64,000 bases of DNA from positions 1 to 64,000 of the forward strand of contig NZ_CP075682.1 of NCBI RefSeq assembly GCF_018603435.1, read 5' to 3'. Below the pieces are notes generated by a model. That model was not told the DNA's origin and did not search any database. It saw only the letters and a program-made list of their open reading frames with translations. The position numbers and the translations under genes were made by a program. How positions within the stretch are numbered: the first letter of the stretch is position 1; each line of letters starts with the position of its first letter. The stretch comes from Chryseobacterium sp. ZHDP1. Lineage in GTDB: Bacteria; Bacteroidota; Bacteroidia; Flavobacteriales; Weeksellaceae. Positions 55,080 through 63,381 of the stretch are shown here, piece after piece.

Positions 55080-56432
55080 ATGGAAAAACTCACTTTTGCA
55101 GATTTTGACCTTCCGGTTAAAATTCTTGATGTTTTAGCAGATCTTAATTTATTTGAACCTACTCCTATTCAGGAAAAGAGCTTAAAACCCATACTTTCCG
55201 GACGTGATGTAATGGGAATTGCACAGACGGGAACAGGAAAAACTCTGGCGTATCTTTTACCTGTTCTTAAAACATGGAAATACAATAGATCGGGGAATCC
55301 TACGGTTTTGGTGCTTGTTCCTACGAGAGAATTGGTGGTACAGGTTGCAGAGATTGTAGAAAAACTGACGGAAAATACCACTGCAAGAGTAATCGGGATT
55401 TACGGAGGAAAAAACATCAATACCCAGAAATTGTTATTTGATAACGGATGTGATATTCTGGTAGGAACTCCCGGAAGAGTAATGGATTTGGCGATCGATA
55501 ATGCCATTTCTTTAAAGGAAGTTCAGAAACTGATTATTGATGAGTTTGACGAAATGCTGAACCTTGGTTTCAGACCACAGCTGACGCATATTTTCGAAAT
55601 GATGAAAGAGAAAAAACAGAATATTCTTTTTTCTGCAACCATGACGGAAGCTGTTGATGAAATGCTGGATGAATATTTTGCAAGCCCTGTCGAAATTTCA
55701 CTGGCAAAATCCGGAACGCCGCTTGAAAAAATTGAGCAGACTGCTTACAAAGTAGAGAATTTCAACACCAAGATCAATCTATTGGAGCATTTGCTGAAAA
55801 CCGATACCGATATGTCCAAAGTATTGATTTTCACCAATAATAAAAGAAATGCAGATCTTTTATTTACAAAAATTGATGAACTTTTTCCTGAGCAGTTTGA
55901 TGTGATCCACTCCAATAAATCGCAGAATTACAGACTGAAAGCAATGAAAAGCTTTGAAAATGAAGAGATCAAAGGGTTGATTACGACAGATGTCATGGCA
56001 AGAGGTCTTGATATTTCGGATATTACCCATGTTATCAATTTTGAAACGCCGGATATTCCTGAACAGTATATTCACAGAATCGGTAGAACGGGTAGAGCGG
56101 ACAAAGATGGTAAAGCCATAACTTTCGTCACCAAAAAAGAAGAAACTTTAGCTCTTGACATAGAATTATTAATGGATAAGGAACTGAAATACATCGATTT
56201 CCCGCAAGAAGTAAAAATAAATCCTAAAAAGATTGCTTCAGAGGAAGAAACGGTAATCATGAAAAATCCTGTGAAGGTAAAACTAAATGAAGGAGGAGGA
56301 GCTTTTCATGAAAAGAAAGCGAAAAATACCAAAGAAAACTGGGGCGGACCTTCCAAAAGAAAAGCACCCAAAAAATTTGGAGCCAACAGAGCACAGCAGA
56401 AATCAATCTCTAAATCTAAAAAGAAGAAATAA
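55080..56432 (+). CDS. DEAD-box-family RNA helicase with a DEFD motif II
   Basis: The 450-residue product has helicase motifs AQTGTGKT (48-55), PTREL (81-85), GTPGR (129-133), SAT (185-187), ARGLDI and HRIGRTGR, and ends in a basic Lys-rich tail (NRAQQKSISKSKKKK). Motif II reads DEFD (154-157) rather than DEAD. It unwinds or remodels RNA, maybe ribosome assembly or cold response. It stands alone, with a bidirectional terminator next to the convergent lipocalin-like gene. Confidence 0.94.
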   Translation: MEKLTFADFDLPVKILDVLADLNLFEPTPIQEKSLKPILSGRDVMGIAQTGTGKTLAYLLPVLKTWKYNRSGNPTVLVLVPTRELVVQVAEIVEKLTENTTARVIGIYGGKNINTQKLLFDNGCDILVGTPGRVMDLAIDNAISLKEVQKLIIDEFDEMLNLGFRPQLTHIFEMMKEKKQNILFSATMTEAVDEMLDEYFASPVEISLAKSGTPLEKIEQTAYKVENFNTKINLLEHLLKTDTDMSKVLIFTNNKRNADLLFTKIDELFPEQFDVIHSNKSQNYRLKAMKSFENEEIKGLITTDVMARGLDISDITHVINFETPDIPEQYIHRIGRTGRADKDGKAITFVTKKEETLALDIELLMDKELKYIDFPQEVKINPKKIASEEETVIMKNPVKVKLNEGGGAFHEKKAKNTKENWGGPSKRKAPKKFGANRAQQKSISKSKKKK

Positions 56433-56434
56433 AA

Positions 56435-56461
56435 AAACTCCCGAAATTTTTCGGGAGTTTG
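56435..56461. terminator. Bidirectional terminator after helicase gene
   Basis: AAACTCCCGAAA (56435-56446) and TTTCGGGAGTTT (56449-56460) form a perfect 12-bp stem. A similar hairpin lies at 58378. Confidence 0.93.
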
Positions 56462-56466
56462 CATTT

Positions 56467-56901
56467 TTATCGGATCAGGACAAGAACTATTTTGTCGTCA
56501 ATTCCGTCTCCGTCTTCATCACTGTAATCTGAAACAATATGCATTTCATAATTGGTAAGCTTTAGAACTTCACTGGATTCACCGTCTATAACGATCTGCT
56601 TGTTTAGCGGGTCATAAGAATAAGAAGAAGTATCTGTTCCCAGATTTTCACAATTTCCGCTCATTCCTTCATCAAAAATGTTGCTTACCATTGTGTTGTT
56701 CGATTTAAAATCAAACGTACTTTTTTTGTAGCAGCTTGAAGAAGGATCATTATAAATAGTACTTCCGTTTTTTCCGGAAACTGCCATTTCTCTGGAAGGC
56801 TTCCAGACTCCTACAACAGATGCATATACATCGTCATCATCACTTTTGCAGGCTGTGAAAAGAAAACCTGCCGAAACAGCAAGAAATAAGATTTTTTTCA
56901 T
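56467..56901 (-). CDS. Lipocalin-like lipoprotein
   Basis: The 144-residue product has a lipoprotein signal (AGFLFTACKSDDDD, Cys about 18) and a lipocalin-like sequence beginning SVVGVWKPSREMAVSGKNGS, a strand pattern that closes with SSEVLKLTNYEMHIVSDYSD. Its closest relative in the window is the gene at 58408, with the same order of SGK, C-x-K/N, DF/EF, and terminal DxDGDxxxD. Binding partner unknown. Confidence 0.8.
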   Translation of the reverse strand: MKKILFLAVSAGFLFTACKSDDDDVYASVVGVWKPSREMAVSGKNGSTIYNDPSSSCYKKSTFDFKSNNTMVSNIFDEGMSGNCENLGTDTSSYSYDPLNKQIVIDGESSEVLKLTNYEMHIVSDYSDEDGDGIDDKIVLVLIR

Positions 56902-56999
56902 GGTTTAAACTAATTTTTAAGGCTGCAAAGAAAAGGAAAAAAACTTTTCACACAAAAAAAATCTTTCAATAAAATAATCATCGAGTTTGTTTAAGCTTT

Positions 57000-57120
57000 T
57001 TAACCGCAAAAAGATGCAAAAGATTTTAACACATTAGTTATTTAAGCTTAATACTTAAGTGGAAAAAAAGAGCACATAAGTTTAAAAAAAATCAAAGTTT
57101 TTTTTCTTTGCAGACGTTTG
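57000..57120. repeat. Degenerate copy of the AACCGCAAAA-type repeat
   Basis: TTTAACCGCAAAAAGATGCAAAAGAT (split here as TTTAACCGCAAAA then AGATGCAAAAGAT) resembles the left arm of 10506-10527, and a related AAATCAAAG core occurs near 57090. The right arm is not recognisable. Otherwise the gap 56902-57208 holds no gene. Confidence 0.5.
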
Positions 57121-57172
57121 AATACTTTAAATAAACCCATATTCCAGCTATAAGTTTAAATTAATTTATCAA

Positions 57173-57202
57173 CAAAAAAGCTGCTTCAATACTAAAACAG
57201 CT
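57173..57202 (-). terminator. Terminator of the 57209 gene
   Basis: On the minus strand AGCTG and CAGCT flank a 14-nt loop and are followed by TTTTTT. It lies directly after the stop of the 57209-57676 gene. Confidence 0.7.
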
Positions 57203-57208
57203 CATTTT

Positions 57209-57676
57209 TTATTCTTCATCCTCATCAAGAAAATTCAGTTCATCATCCCGCTGAACATAATCATGCGAAATTCCCGGAGGATTAAACAATCCCCAATTGT
57301 CCACAATAAAATGTTTAGGATTAAATCCTGAAACCCAGTCGACGAATAAAAGCCTGAATTCTTCGGTAAGATTTCTTATAATTGTGTAATATTTTGCATC
57401 TGTAAATCCCATCATTTCCAGTGTATTTCCGCTTACCATAATGCTTCTTGCTGCTTTTCTTATGATCGCTGCATTTTCCATCTTAATGTCATACAGTTTT
57501 ACGGCTTCCGCACCGGATATTTTTGCCTGAATAATCATGCTGTCTTCAAGAAGATGCGATTTCAGTGTCTGGAGATAATCATTATCCTCAGGAAATAAAT
57601 CTGTTATCACTTTTAGAGTTTCGTAGATTTCCTGTGCTTTTTTAAAAATCGGAAGGTTTCGGGTAGATTCTCTCAT
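57209..57676 (-). CDS. Unrecognised helical protein
   Basis: The 155-residue product has no signal peptide or membrane segment and reads as a bundle of about four amphipathic helices (FKKAQEIYETLKVITDLFPE, ENAAIIRKAARSIMVSGNTL). The opening resembles four-helix-bundle proteins of the rRNA intervening-sequence/Avd group, but the C-terminal half (GLFNPPGISHDYVQRDDELN) does not, so I do not assign it. It starts 1 bp after the SGNH hydrolase stop, with a TGA-ATG-like tight link, so the two are probably one operon. Confidence 0.7.
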   Translation of the reverse strand: MRESTRNLPIFKKAQEIYETLKVITDLFPEDNDYLQTLKSHLLEDSMIIQAKISGAEAVKLYDIKMENAAIIRKAARSIMVSGNTLEMMGFTDAKYYTIIRNLTEEFRLLFVDWVSGFNPKHFIVDNWGLFNPPGISHDYVQRDDELNFLDEDEE

Positions 57677-57677
57677 T

Positions 57678-58331
57678 TTATTTCATATAAGGATTCATCA
57701 CAGAAGTCCATAATCTGTAGCCTTCCGGTGTCATGTGAAGCATATCTTCCACAAAAAGGTCTTTTCTTACATTTCCGTTTTCATCCTGCATTACCTTTGT
57801 GATGTCAATAAACGCTGAATTCGGTTGTTTTTTCATGAAATTGGCAATCTTTTTATTGGCTTCCTTCATTTGTGGCCAAAGTTTTTCGCGGCTCGGAGAA
57901 TATTTGATGGAAATATAATCCACTTCAATTTTCGGGAATTTTGTGCGGATTTTTTTATAGAATGCTTTAAATCTTTCCACTACAACATCAGCTTTCAATT
58001 TGTCGTTGTCAGCAAAATCATTCTCACCACAGTAAATGATGATCTGTTTGGGCTGATAAGGATTTAAAAGATCATCTGCATAATCATTCAGATCCGTTAA
58101 TCTTGAACCTCCGAAACCTCTGTTGATAATGGTTTTATCCGGAAAGTAATTCGCGATATCCGTCCATTTTGTGAAAGACGAACTTCCTACTAAAAGAATT
58201 GCATTTTTAGCCGGAGGATTTTCCAGATTCAGTTTCTTAAAATTTTGAATGTCCTGCCAGAACATCGGTTTTTCCTGTGCAAAAAACAGGGCAAAAGTCA
58301 GCATCAGAAATGCCGAAAAAATCTTCTTCAT
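57678..58331 (-). CDS. SGNH/GDSL-family hydrolase
   Basis: The 217-residue secreted protein (signal peptide ending AQ at about 19) has block I LLVGSSSFTKW with the catalytic Ser, block II NRGFGGSRLTD, block III YCGENDFAD and block V HMTPEGYRLW with the catalytic His. It is an esterase, perhaps acting on acetylated glycans or lipids. It directly precedes the helical gene at 57209. Substrate unknown. Confidence 0.92.
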   Translation of the reverse strand: MKKIFSAFLMLTFALFFAQEKPMFWQDIQNFKKLNLENPPAKNAILLVGSSSFTKWTDIANYFPDKTIINRGFGGSRLTDLNDYADDLLNPYQPKQIIIYCGENDFADNDKLKADVVVERFKAFYKKIRTKFPKIEVDYISIKYSPSREKLWPQMKEANKKIANFMKKQPNSAFIDITKVMQDENGNVRKDLFVEDMLHMTPEGYRLWTSVMNPYMK

Positions 58332-58377
58332 TGTTTTAATAGTTTTAGTTGAATATTAAAATTTCTTTTCAAGAAAA

Positions 58378-58403
58378 AACTCCCGAAATTTTCGAGAGTT
58401 TTC
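58378..58403. terminator. Terminator after the 58408 gene
   Basis: AACTCCCGAAA and TTTCGAGAGTT form a stem with one mismatch. Its sequence is nearly the same as the terminator at 56435, so terminator and paralogous gene may have been duplicated together. Confidence 0.8.
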
Positions 58404-58407
58404 TTTT

Positions 58408-58869
58408 TTATCTTTTGTAGGTAATATATTCCGCATCCGGTATCGTATCACCGTTTTGGTCTATGTTGCCGGACATTTGCTTTATTCTCATCTCAGAGCT
58501 CGTAAGAATTACAATTCTGTATTTCACCGGGCTCGTGTTGGTATAAGTAACCGTTAAATCTTTTGTTTCAGAATTGTACTCATATTTCCCTTCTACTTTC
58601 GCCACAACATTACAGTTTGTACCAGTTCCTCCATACGTTGTAAAAGAGGTATAATAATCTGTTCTGAACTCCAGTTTGTCATTCACAGAACATCCTGTTG
58701 GCGTTGAAGTACCGATTACAAATTTATCGTCTTTTCCTGATATCGTTTCTTTTTTACTGATCTTCCAATCACCTTTCATCATATCCATTTCATAACCCTG
58801 GATATCATCATCGTTACATGAAGTAAGCGCTAACGCTGAAAAGGCAAATAAAAGTAATTGTTTTTTCAT
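58408..58869 (-). CDS. Lipocalin-like lipoprotein, paralogue of 56467
   Basis: The 153-residue product has a lipoprotein signal (ALALTSCNDDDIQG, Cys about 18) and a lipocalin-like fold with GDWKISKKETISGKDDKFVI and a C-terminal SSEMRIKQMSGNIDQNGDTI. Compared with 56467 it shares the SGK strand, the single mid-protein Cys after a short loop, and the SEMxI-DxxGDxIxD tail, though overall identity looks modest. Role unknown. Confidence 0.8.
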   Translation of the reverse strand: MKKQLLLFAFSALALTSCNDDDIQGYEMDMMKGDWKISKKETISGKDDKFVIGTSTPTGCSVNDKLEFRTDYYTSFTTYGGTGTNCNVVAKVEGKYEYNSETKDLTVTYTNTSPVKYRIVILTSSEMRIKQMSGNIDQNGDTIPDAEYITYKR

Positions 58870-59063
58870 TTTTACAAATTTAAGAATATGCTAAAATATA
58901 AATAAATTTGAAATATCTCTAATGAAATTAAGGTTTTTTAAACGATTGATTACAGAAAAAGCAAATTGGAACAAAAATTGTAAGGTGAAAATTTATTCCT
59001 GTCTGTTTTATTTTTTACAGCATAGCAATAAACTTCCCTCTTCGGATCTGAAACTTTCGGCTT

Positions 59064-60227
59064 TTAATAGCTCATTTCCACAATTTTAGAAGCATCTTGA
59101 GGAGTCAGTTTTCTGTATTCTCCCAAACCAAGCCAGTTTCTCTCTGTAAAAGTTTTTTCCACTCTTTCAGCAGTTCCTTTATAATCTTCTGTGTAATCAG
59201 AAAGTTTCGTATCAATATGAAGGCTGTGGAAGAATTCTTCCAGCTTTTTGATTCCCAGTTCTGCCTTTTCTTCCAGTGTTCCGTCTTTAATTCCCCAGAC
59301 TCTTTCTGCGTACTGAGCCAGTTTACCTTTTTTGGTTTCAAAATTATAACGGTAATGCGATGGCGCAATAATGGCTAAAGTTCTTGCGTGATCGATCCCG
59401 AAATAAGCCGTCAGTTCGTGTCCCATCGCGTGAACCGCCCAGTCTGTAATCACACCTTTCTGAATCAGTCCGTTAAGAGCCATTGTACAGCACCACATGA
59501 AATTTCCGGCTGCGTCATAATCAAATTCCTCCGCCAGAACTTTCGGAGCGGTTTCCTGTATACTGATCAGAATACTTTCTGCAATTCTTTCCTGAAGATC
59601 CGCAGAAGAAGGAGCCGTCATATATTGTTCCAGAACGTGAGTATAAGCATCCGTTAAACCGTTAACGATCTGTCTTTGCGGAATAGATCTCACCACTTCC
59701 GGATCCAGAACCGAGAATTGCGGGAATAATCCGGGACCTCCCGAAGACAATTTTTCGTTGGTTTCTCTTCTCGAAATCACGTACCCCGAATTCATCTCAG
59801 AACCGGTTGCAGGAAGCGTAAGAACAGTTCCGAAAGGCATTCCTTCGCCTTCAAAAGTTCTTACAGGTTTCGTAAGGATTTCCCACGGTTCTCCATCGTA
59901 ATTTGCAGCAGCGGAAAGAAATTTCGTTCCGTCGATTACAGATCCGCCTCCGACAGCCAAGAGAAAAGTAATATTATTTTCTTTGATAAAGCTTAAAGCA
60001 TTAATTAATACTTCATATTCCGGATTGGCTGGAACTCCGCCGAATTCATGCACTTCATGATCTTTTAAAGCTTCTTTTACCTGATCGTAAACACCGTTGT
60101 TTTTGATGCTTCCGCCTCCGTAAATCATTAAAATTTTGGCATCTGCGGGAATTTCTTTTGAAATTTTAGCAATTTCACCTTTTCCGAAAAGTATTTTGGT
60201 TGGATTTTTTAGTTCGAAATTAAGCAT
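59064..60227 (-). CDS. Iron-containing alcohol dehydrogenase (YqhD/BDH-like)
   Basis: The 387-residue product has the NAD(P) motif LLAVGGGSVIDGTKF (about 92-106) and metal-binding His in AVHAMGHELTAYFGIDHART (about 264-283). The GGGSVIDGTK and Pro-rich PATGSEMNSG blocks match the YqhD/BdhA group, which reduces short aldehydes or butyraldehyde with NADPH. It is monocistronic. The 194-bp gap between it and the lipocalin-like gene holds nothing that I can name. Confidence 0.94.
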   Translation of the reverse strand: MLNFELKNPTKILFGKGEIAKISKEIPADAKILMIYGGGSIKNNGVYDQVKEALKDHEVHEFGGVPANPEYEVLINALSFIKENNITFLLAVGGGSVIDGTKFLSAAANYDGEPWEILTKPVRTFEGEGMPFGTVLTLPATGSEMNSGYVISRRETNEKLSSGGPGLFPQFSVLDPEVVRSIPQRQIVNGLTDAYTHVLEQYMTAPSSADLQERIAESILISIQETAPKVLAEEFDYDAAGNFMWCCTMALNGLIQKGVITDWAVHAMGHELTAYFGIDHARTLAIIAPSHYRYNFETKKGKLAQYAERVWGIKDGTLEEKAELGIKKLEEFFHSLHIDTKLSDYTEDYKGTAERVEKTFTERNWLGLGEYRKLTPQDASKIVEMSY

Positions 60228-60354
60228 TGTTCTTAAATTTATTTGAATTCAAAATTACGCAATACCACACAAAAACTAAGTTAATAAAGTTTTAAAATTT
60301 TAATGATTCTCTTTTATTAAAACTATTGAATTTTGTTGAATAACCATTTAAAGC

Positions 60355-60436
60355 TCACATAAGAAAAAAATCAAAGATTTTCAAAAACTAATGTGTTCTG
60401 ACATAAAGCTTAGAAGCATTTTAAAATCTTATGTGA
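60355..60436. repeat. 82-bp inverted-repeat element
   Basis: TCACATAAGA (60355-60364) and TCTTATGTGA (60427-60436) are perfect 10-bp arms around an interior that includes AAATCAAAGATTTT, a core string shared with the repeats at 10488 and 60581. Confidence 0.75.
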
Positions 60437-60478
60437 CTATGTGTCGAATAAAATTCTTGTATTTAATGTGCGATACTG

Positions 60479-60571
60479 TCATTTTGAGCGCAACGAAGTG
60501 GAGTCGAAAAATCTCATATTAAGATAGATTCTTCATTGCATAATGCTTCGCAAAATTTCATTCAGAATGAC
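60479..60571. repeat. GTCATT...AATGAC inverted element
   Basis: GTCATTTTGA (60479-60488) and TCAGAATGAC (60562-60571) are arms with one mismatch. The right 40 bp recur at 60791-60831, on the far side of the element at 60581. Confidence 0.75.
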
Positions 60572-60580
60572 AGAGGAAGT

Positions 60581-60743
60581 TAACTACACAAGTCACAAAA
60601 GATTATGATAAAGCCAAATTTCAGAATAATAAAAGGTCTCAAAAGAATAAAAATCAGAGATTTTTAAAAACTATTGTATCCTTTTTCTATTATGATTGTT
60701 AACTTTAATTAAGCCTAAAAATCTTTTGTGGCTTTTGTGGTCA
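60581..60743. repeat. Third copy of the AACCxCAAAAG inverted-repeat element
   Basis: Arms at 60581-60604 and 60720-60743 match in 20 of 24 positions. The interior shares the CAGAATAAT, GCTCAAAAGAATAAAAAT-like and TTTTTAAAAACTATTGT strings with the copies at 10506 and 10760. No gene is visible in 60228-60848. Confidence 0.8.
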
Positions 60744-60790
60744 AAAAAGTATGTGTATTTAATTTTTAAAGCTTTCATTTTCAAGAGATT

Positions 60791-60831
60791 ATTCATTGCA
60801 TAATGCTGCGCAAAATTCCATTCAGAATGAC
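60791..60831. repeat. Partial copy of the 60531-60571 repeat end
   Basis: ATTCATTGCATAATGCT-CGCAAAATT-CATTCAGAATGAC matches 60531-60571 with few changes. The intervening 163-bp element may have landed inside an older repeat or the two ends may come from separate events. Confidence 0.65.
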
Positions 60832-60848
60832 AAAAAAACAAAAAAACT

Positions 60849-61427
60849 TTAATAAGCTCCATTACTTTTTACCTCCAATTTTCCTGTTTTTCTATTGATT
60901 TTAATGAAAAAAGATTCCTTAGTTCCAGAATTGTTTTTAGATTTTGAAAGATACAGCGAAATGTACTGATTTTCAGTTTTATATGAACTTCCCAATGGAT
61001 TGGAACTGTCAACCGAATATCCGAAAGTATTGGCAATTAAAATAGCTTCGGGAAGATTGTTTACAAAACCGATAAACTCTCTTAGCTGCTGTTCGTTTGA
61101 AAAATATTTCGACCGGCTTTTTTCACAGGCTAAAATATAGGAATAGCAATTTTCGCCGAGACATTTCTGAAAAAATCCTTTTTTGGGAGCAGGATCATTC
61201 AACGTCATCAAATCGGGCATCTGGCTTTCGTAAACAATGGCTTTATCGGGATCGGGATTATTTCTGAGAACGCTCCAGTATTCGTATTTTTTATCCGGAA
61301 CGATAAAGGGGTAGAGCAGTTCTGTATTGTCGAGGATTTCCGGAATTTTTTTGAAGTCTGCAGGAACGGTTTTCTGGCTGAATATCCAACCTGAGCAAAG
61401 CAGTAAAACCGGAAATAATACTTTCAT
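60849..61427 (-). CDS. Hypothetical secreted protein
   Basis: The 192-residue product has a signal peptide (LFPVLLLCSGWIFSQ) and no domain I recognise. It has three Cys after the signal: two in KCLGENC, two residues apart from a possible disulphide, and one in YILACEKS. It lies 33 bp after the lipoprotein gene at 61461 on the same strand, with a -7 box (TACATTTG at 61441-61448, minus) 13 nt before its start. Function unknown. Confidence 0.7.
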   Translation of the reverse strand: MKVLFPVLLLCSGWIFSQKTVPADFKKIPEILDNTELLYPFIVPDKKYEYWSVLRNNPDPDKAIVYESQMPDLMTLNDPAPKKGFFQKCLGENCYSYILACEKSRSKYFSNEQQLREFIGFVNNLPEAILIANTFGYSVDSSNPLGSSYKTENQYISLYLSKSKNNSGTKESFFIKINRKTGKLEVKSNGAY

Positions 61428-61440
61428 TCTTTTGTTTTTG

Positions 61441-61448
61441 CAAATGTA
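61441..61448 (-). promoter_or_regulatory. Probable -7 box of the 60849 gene
   Basis: TACATTTG on the minus strand, 13 nt before the start at 61427. The -33 element would lie inside the 3' end of the 61461 gene. Confidence 0.55.
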
Positions 61449-61460
61449 GCGAACAGAAAT

Positions 61461-61865
61461 TTACTGGAAAATAATTTTGTAGTAGCCGTTCTCATCTTTC
61501 ACATCAATTCCAATGCCAGTAAACGTGAGTTTGTTGATCTGAAAACCATCGCAGCCTCCTTTAAACTCCGATGACTGGATCGTAAAAGTGAAATTTTTTA
61601 TATTGGAAGTAAAGGTATAATTTTTTGTTCCGTTGTAAGCACCCACATTTTCCAGAATAACCATATCATCATTGGTTTTCGTAAGCTGAATATTGGTCTG
61701 GTTTTCCTCTTTCACCGAATAGTTGGTAAGCGTTCCGTCTGTAATCAGATTTACATCGTTGGAATCCACAAATTTAAAAACAATCGGCTGTGGCGCATTG
61801 TAGCAGTCTTCGCCGCAGGCGGAGAAAAGAAGAAGAGGAAGTAAGAATAGGAGTATTTTTTTCAT
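61461..61865 (-). CDS. Hypothetical lipoprotein
   Basis: The 134-residue product has a lipoprotein signal (LLPLLLFSACGEDC, Cys about 17) and two further Cys (DC at 20-21 region and GGCDG near 104). It looks all-beta (TFTSNIKNFTFTIQSSEFKG). No family recognised. Minus-strand gene in a run of four unknown envelope proteins. Confidence 0.7.
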   Translation of the reverse strand: MKKILLFLLPLLLFSACGEDCYNAPQPIVFKFVDSNDVNLITDGTLTNYSVKEENQTNIQLTKTNDDMVILENVGAYNGTKNYTFTSNIKNFTFTIQSSEFKGGCDGFQINKLTFTGIGIDVKDENGYYKIIFQ

Positions 61866-61901
61866 GGGATTCAGATTGGTGTAGAATGTAAAATTACAAA
61901 T

Positions 61902-62567
61902 TTATAATAAACCTGAGTTGTTATATCGCGATCTGAATATTTTTAAAACCTGAGAAAGCTGATAATCTGTAATATCAAAATCATCAATATTAATCTCTAT
62001 CTTTTCGTCACCATGAAAAAAGTACAGATAATTAATTTCGGGTTTATAATCATGTTTGGATTCTCGGCTTACCAAACGTTTTACGATAATTTTTTCAAGC
62101 TGAATTTCATTCCATAAACAAGTAGGATTGTTTTCAATTTGAATACCTTTTCCATTAACAGAAATCATAACTTTTGATATTTTCTTAATTTCTACAATTA
62201 TTTTTGAAATAAAATATCCGGTGAATGCAATCAGCAAGGCTAGTACAAATATGGTGATGAAATTCATTTTAAATTTTATTGATGAAATAAAAAGAATTCC
62301 CAGCATCATAAAAATACTGTAAGTAGCAATTGCAATTATTCTTCCTGAACGGGAATATTTAACAATAATTTCATCAGGAAGTGTATTTTCATTGTATTCA
62401 ATTTTGTCGCTTTTGTGGATATTATATTCTTTGTAAATAAAAACACCATTAATAAATGCACCAATAAAAAATATAATGGAAAGGATAAAAAGGTATTGAA
62501 GAAGATATACTCCAATTATCAATGCTAAAACTCCTAGTATTGAGTAAAAAATGATTCCGAATTTCAT
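61902..62567 (-). CDS. Hypothetical membrane protein
   Basis: The 221-residue product has about four membrane helices: IIFYSILGVLALIIGVYLLQ, YLFILSIIFFIGAFINGVFI, then ISSIKFKMNFITIFVLALLI and a following helix. The C-terminal part after residue 130 is soluble (IVKRLVSRESKHDYKPEINY), like a PH-type domain of DUF-type membrane proteins, but I do not assign it. Function unknown. Confidence 0.75.
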   Translation of the reverse strand: MKFGIIFYSILGVLALIIGVYLLQYLFILSIIFFIGAFINGVFIYKEYNIHKSDKIEYNENTLPDEIIVKYSRSGRIIAIATYSIFMMLGILFISSIKFKMNFITIFVLALLIAFTGYFISKIIVEIKKISKVMISVNGKGIQIENNPTCLWNEIQLEKIIVKRLVSRESKHDYKPEINYLYFFHGDEKIEINIDDFDITDYQLSQVLKIFRSRYNNSGLL

Positions 62568-62588
62568 TTAATTTCTAAATTTTTAATT

Positions 62589-63269
62589 TTAAATAGAATG
62601 ATTGTAAAAATTTTGTATATTGATTTTAATCGATTTCTTTTCAAATCCGCGGGTTTTATTGTTCAAAATTTTATATTTCAATAGTATAATATTATTTTTC
62701 ATTTGTATTTCTTCAAAAATGTCATCAGTTGTAAGAAAATTATTTTGCACCATTATTTTTTCCAATAATCCTTCTTTTATATGATATGTGCTAATTTTAT
62801 TGGTATTTAAGTCGGTAAACAAAATAGAAGTATAACTTTTTAAAGTTAGTATAAACGGAATATGATCTTTAGTTTTACCCTGATACAAAAATGATCCAAG
62901 TTTTCCTATTATTTCTGCATTGGTTTTATTATGTAAAATATATTCAGGAGGTTCACAACATCCTGAAATAACAAGGTATTCTGCCAAAAAAGAATTTTTA
63001 TATTCCTTAATATTACTGTACCCTAATCTTGTCGTTAAACCTATTAAATCTTTATCAAGACTAAAAATCTTCTTCTTAATATTTTTATTTTGAAAAGTCA
63101 GCCATGAAGAATTACAATTGTATTGCCAGTATATTTTTGCATTATTTTTAAAGATTTGCGGCTTACATGAAATGACTTCTTTCAATTCTGAATTTTGGGC
63201 ACAACCGCATTGTTGAGTGAAAAAATATTGAAATAGGAAAAATAAAATAAATACTGAACTTTTTTTCAT
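62589..63269 (-). CDS. Hypothetical secreted protein
   Basis: The 226-residue product has a signal peptide (FILFFLFQYFFTQQ) followed by CGCAQNSELKEVISCKPQ and a CC pair at about 107-108 (ISGCCEPPEY). I recognise no domain. It starts 21 bp from the membrane-protein gene downstream on the same strand; the four genes 60849-63269 may form an operon, divergent from ppc. Low G+C and odd Cys use suggest an accessory block. Confidence 0.7.
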   Translation of the reverse strand: MKKSSVFILFFLFQYFFTQQCGCAQNSELKEVISCKPQIFKNNAKIYWQYNCNSSWLTFQNKNIKKKIFSLDKDLIGLTTRLGYSNIKEYKNSFLAEYLVISGCCEPPEYILHNKTNAEIIGKLGSFLYQGKTKDHIPFILTLKSYTSILFTDLNTNKISTYHIKEGLLEKIMVQNNFLTTDDIFEEIQMKNNIILLKYKILNNKTRGFEKKSIKINIQNFYNHSI

Positions 63270-63347
63270 GGTGATACAAAATTATATCTTTTGTTTATAG
63301 GATGAATAAAATATTGTTATAATTATCGATTTTAAGATAAACACCAT

Positions 63348-63377
63348 TTGAATTCCACCCAAAATCCCCTACATTTG
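63348..63377 (+). promoter_or_regulatory. ppc promoter
   Basis: TTG at 63348-63350 and TACATTTG at 63370-63377 are 19 nt apart. Four bases separate the -7 box from the ATG at 63382, which would make a leaderless mRNA. Confidence 0.75.
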
Positions 63378-63381
63378 TTAT

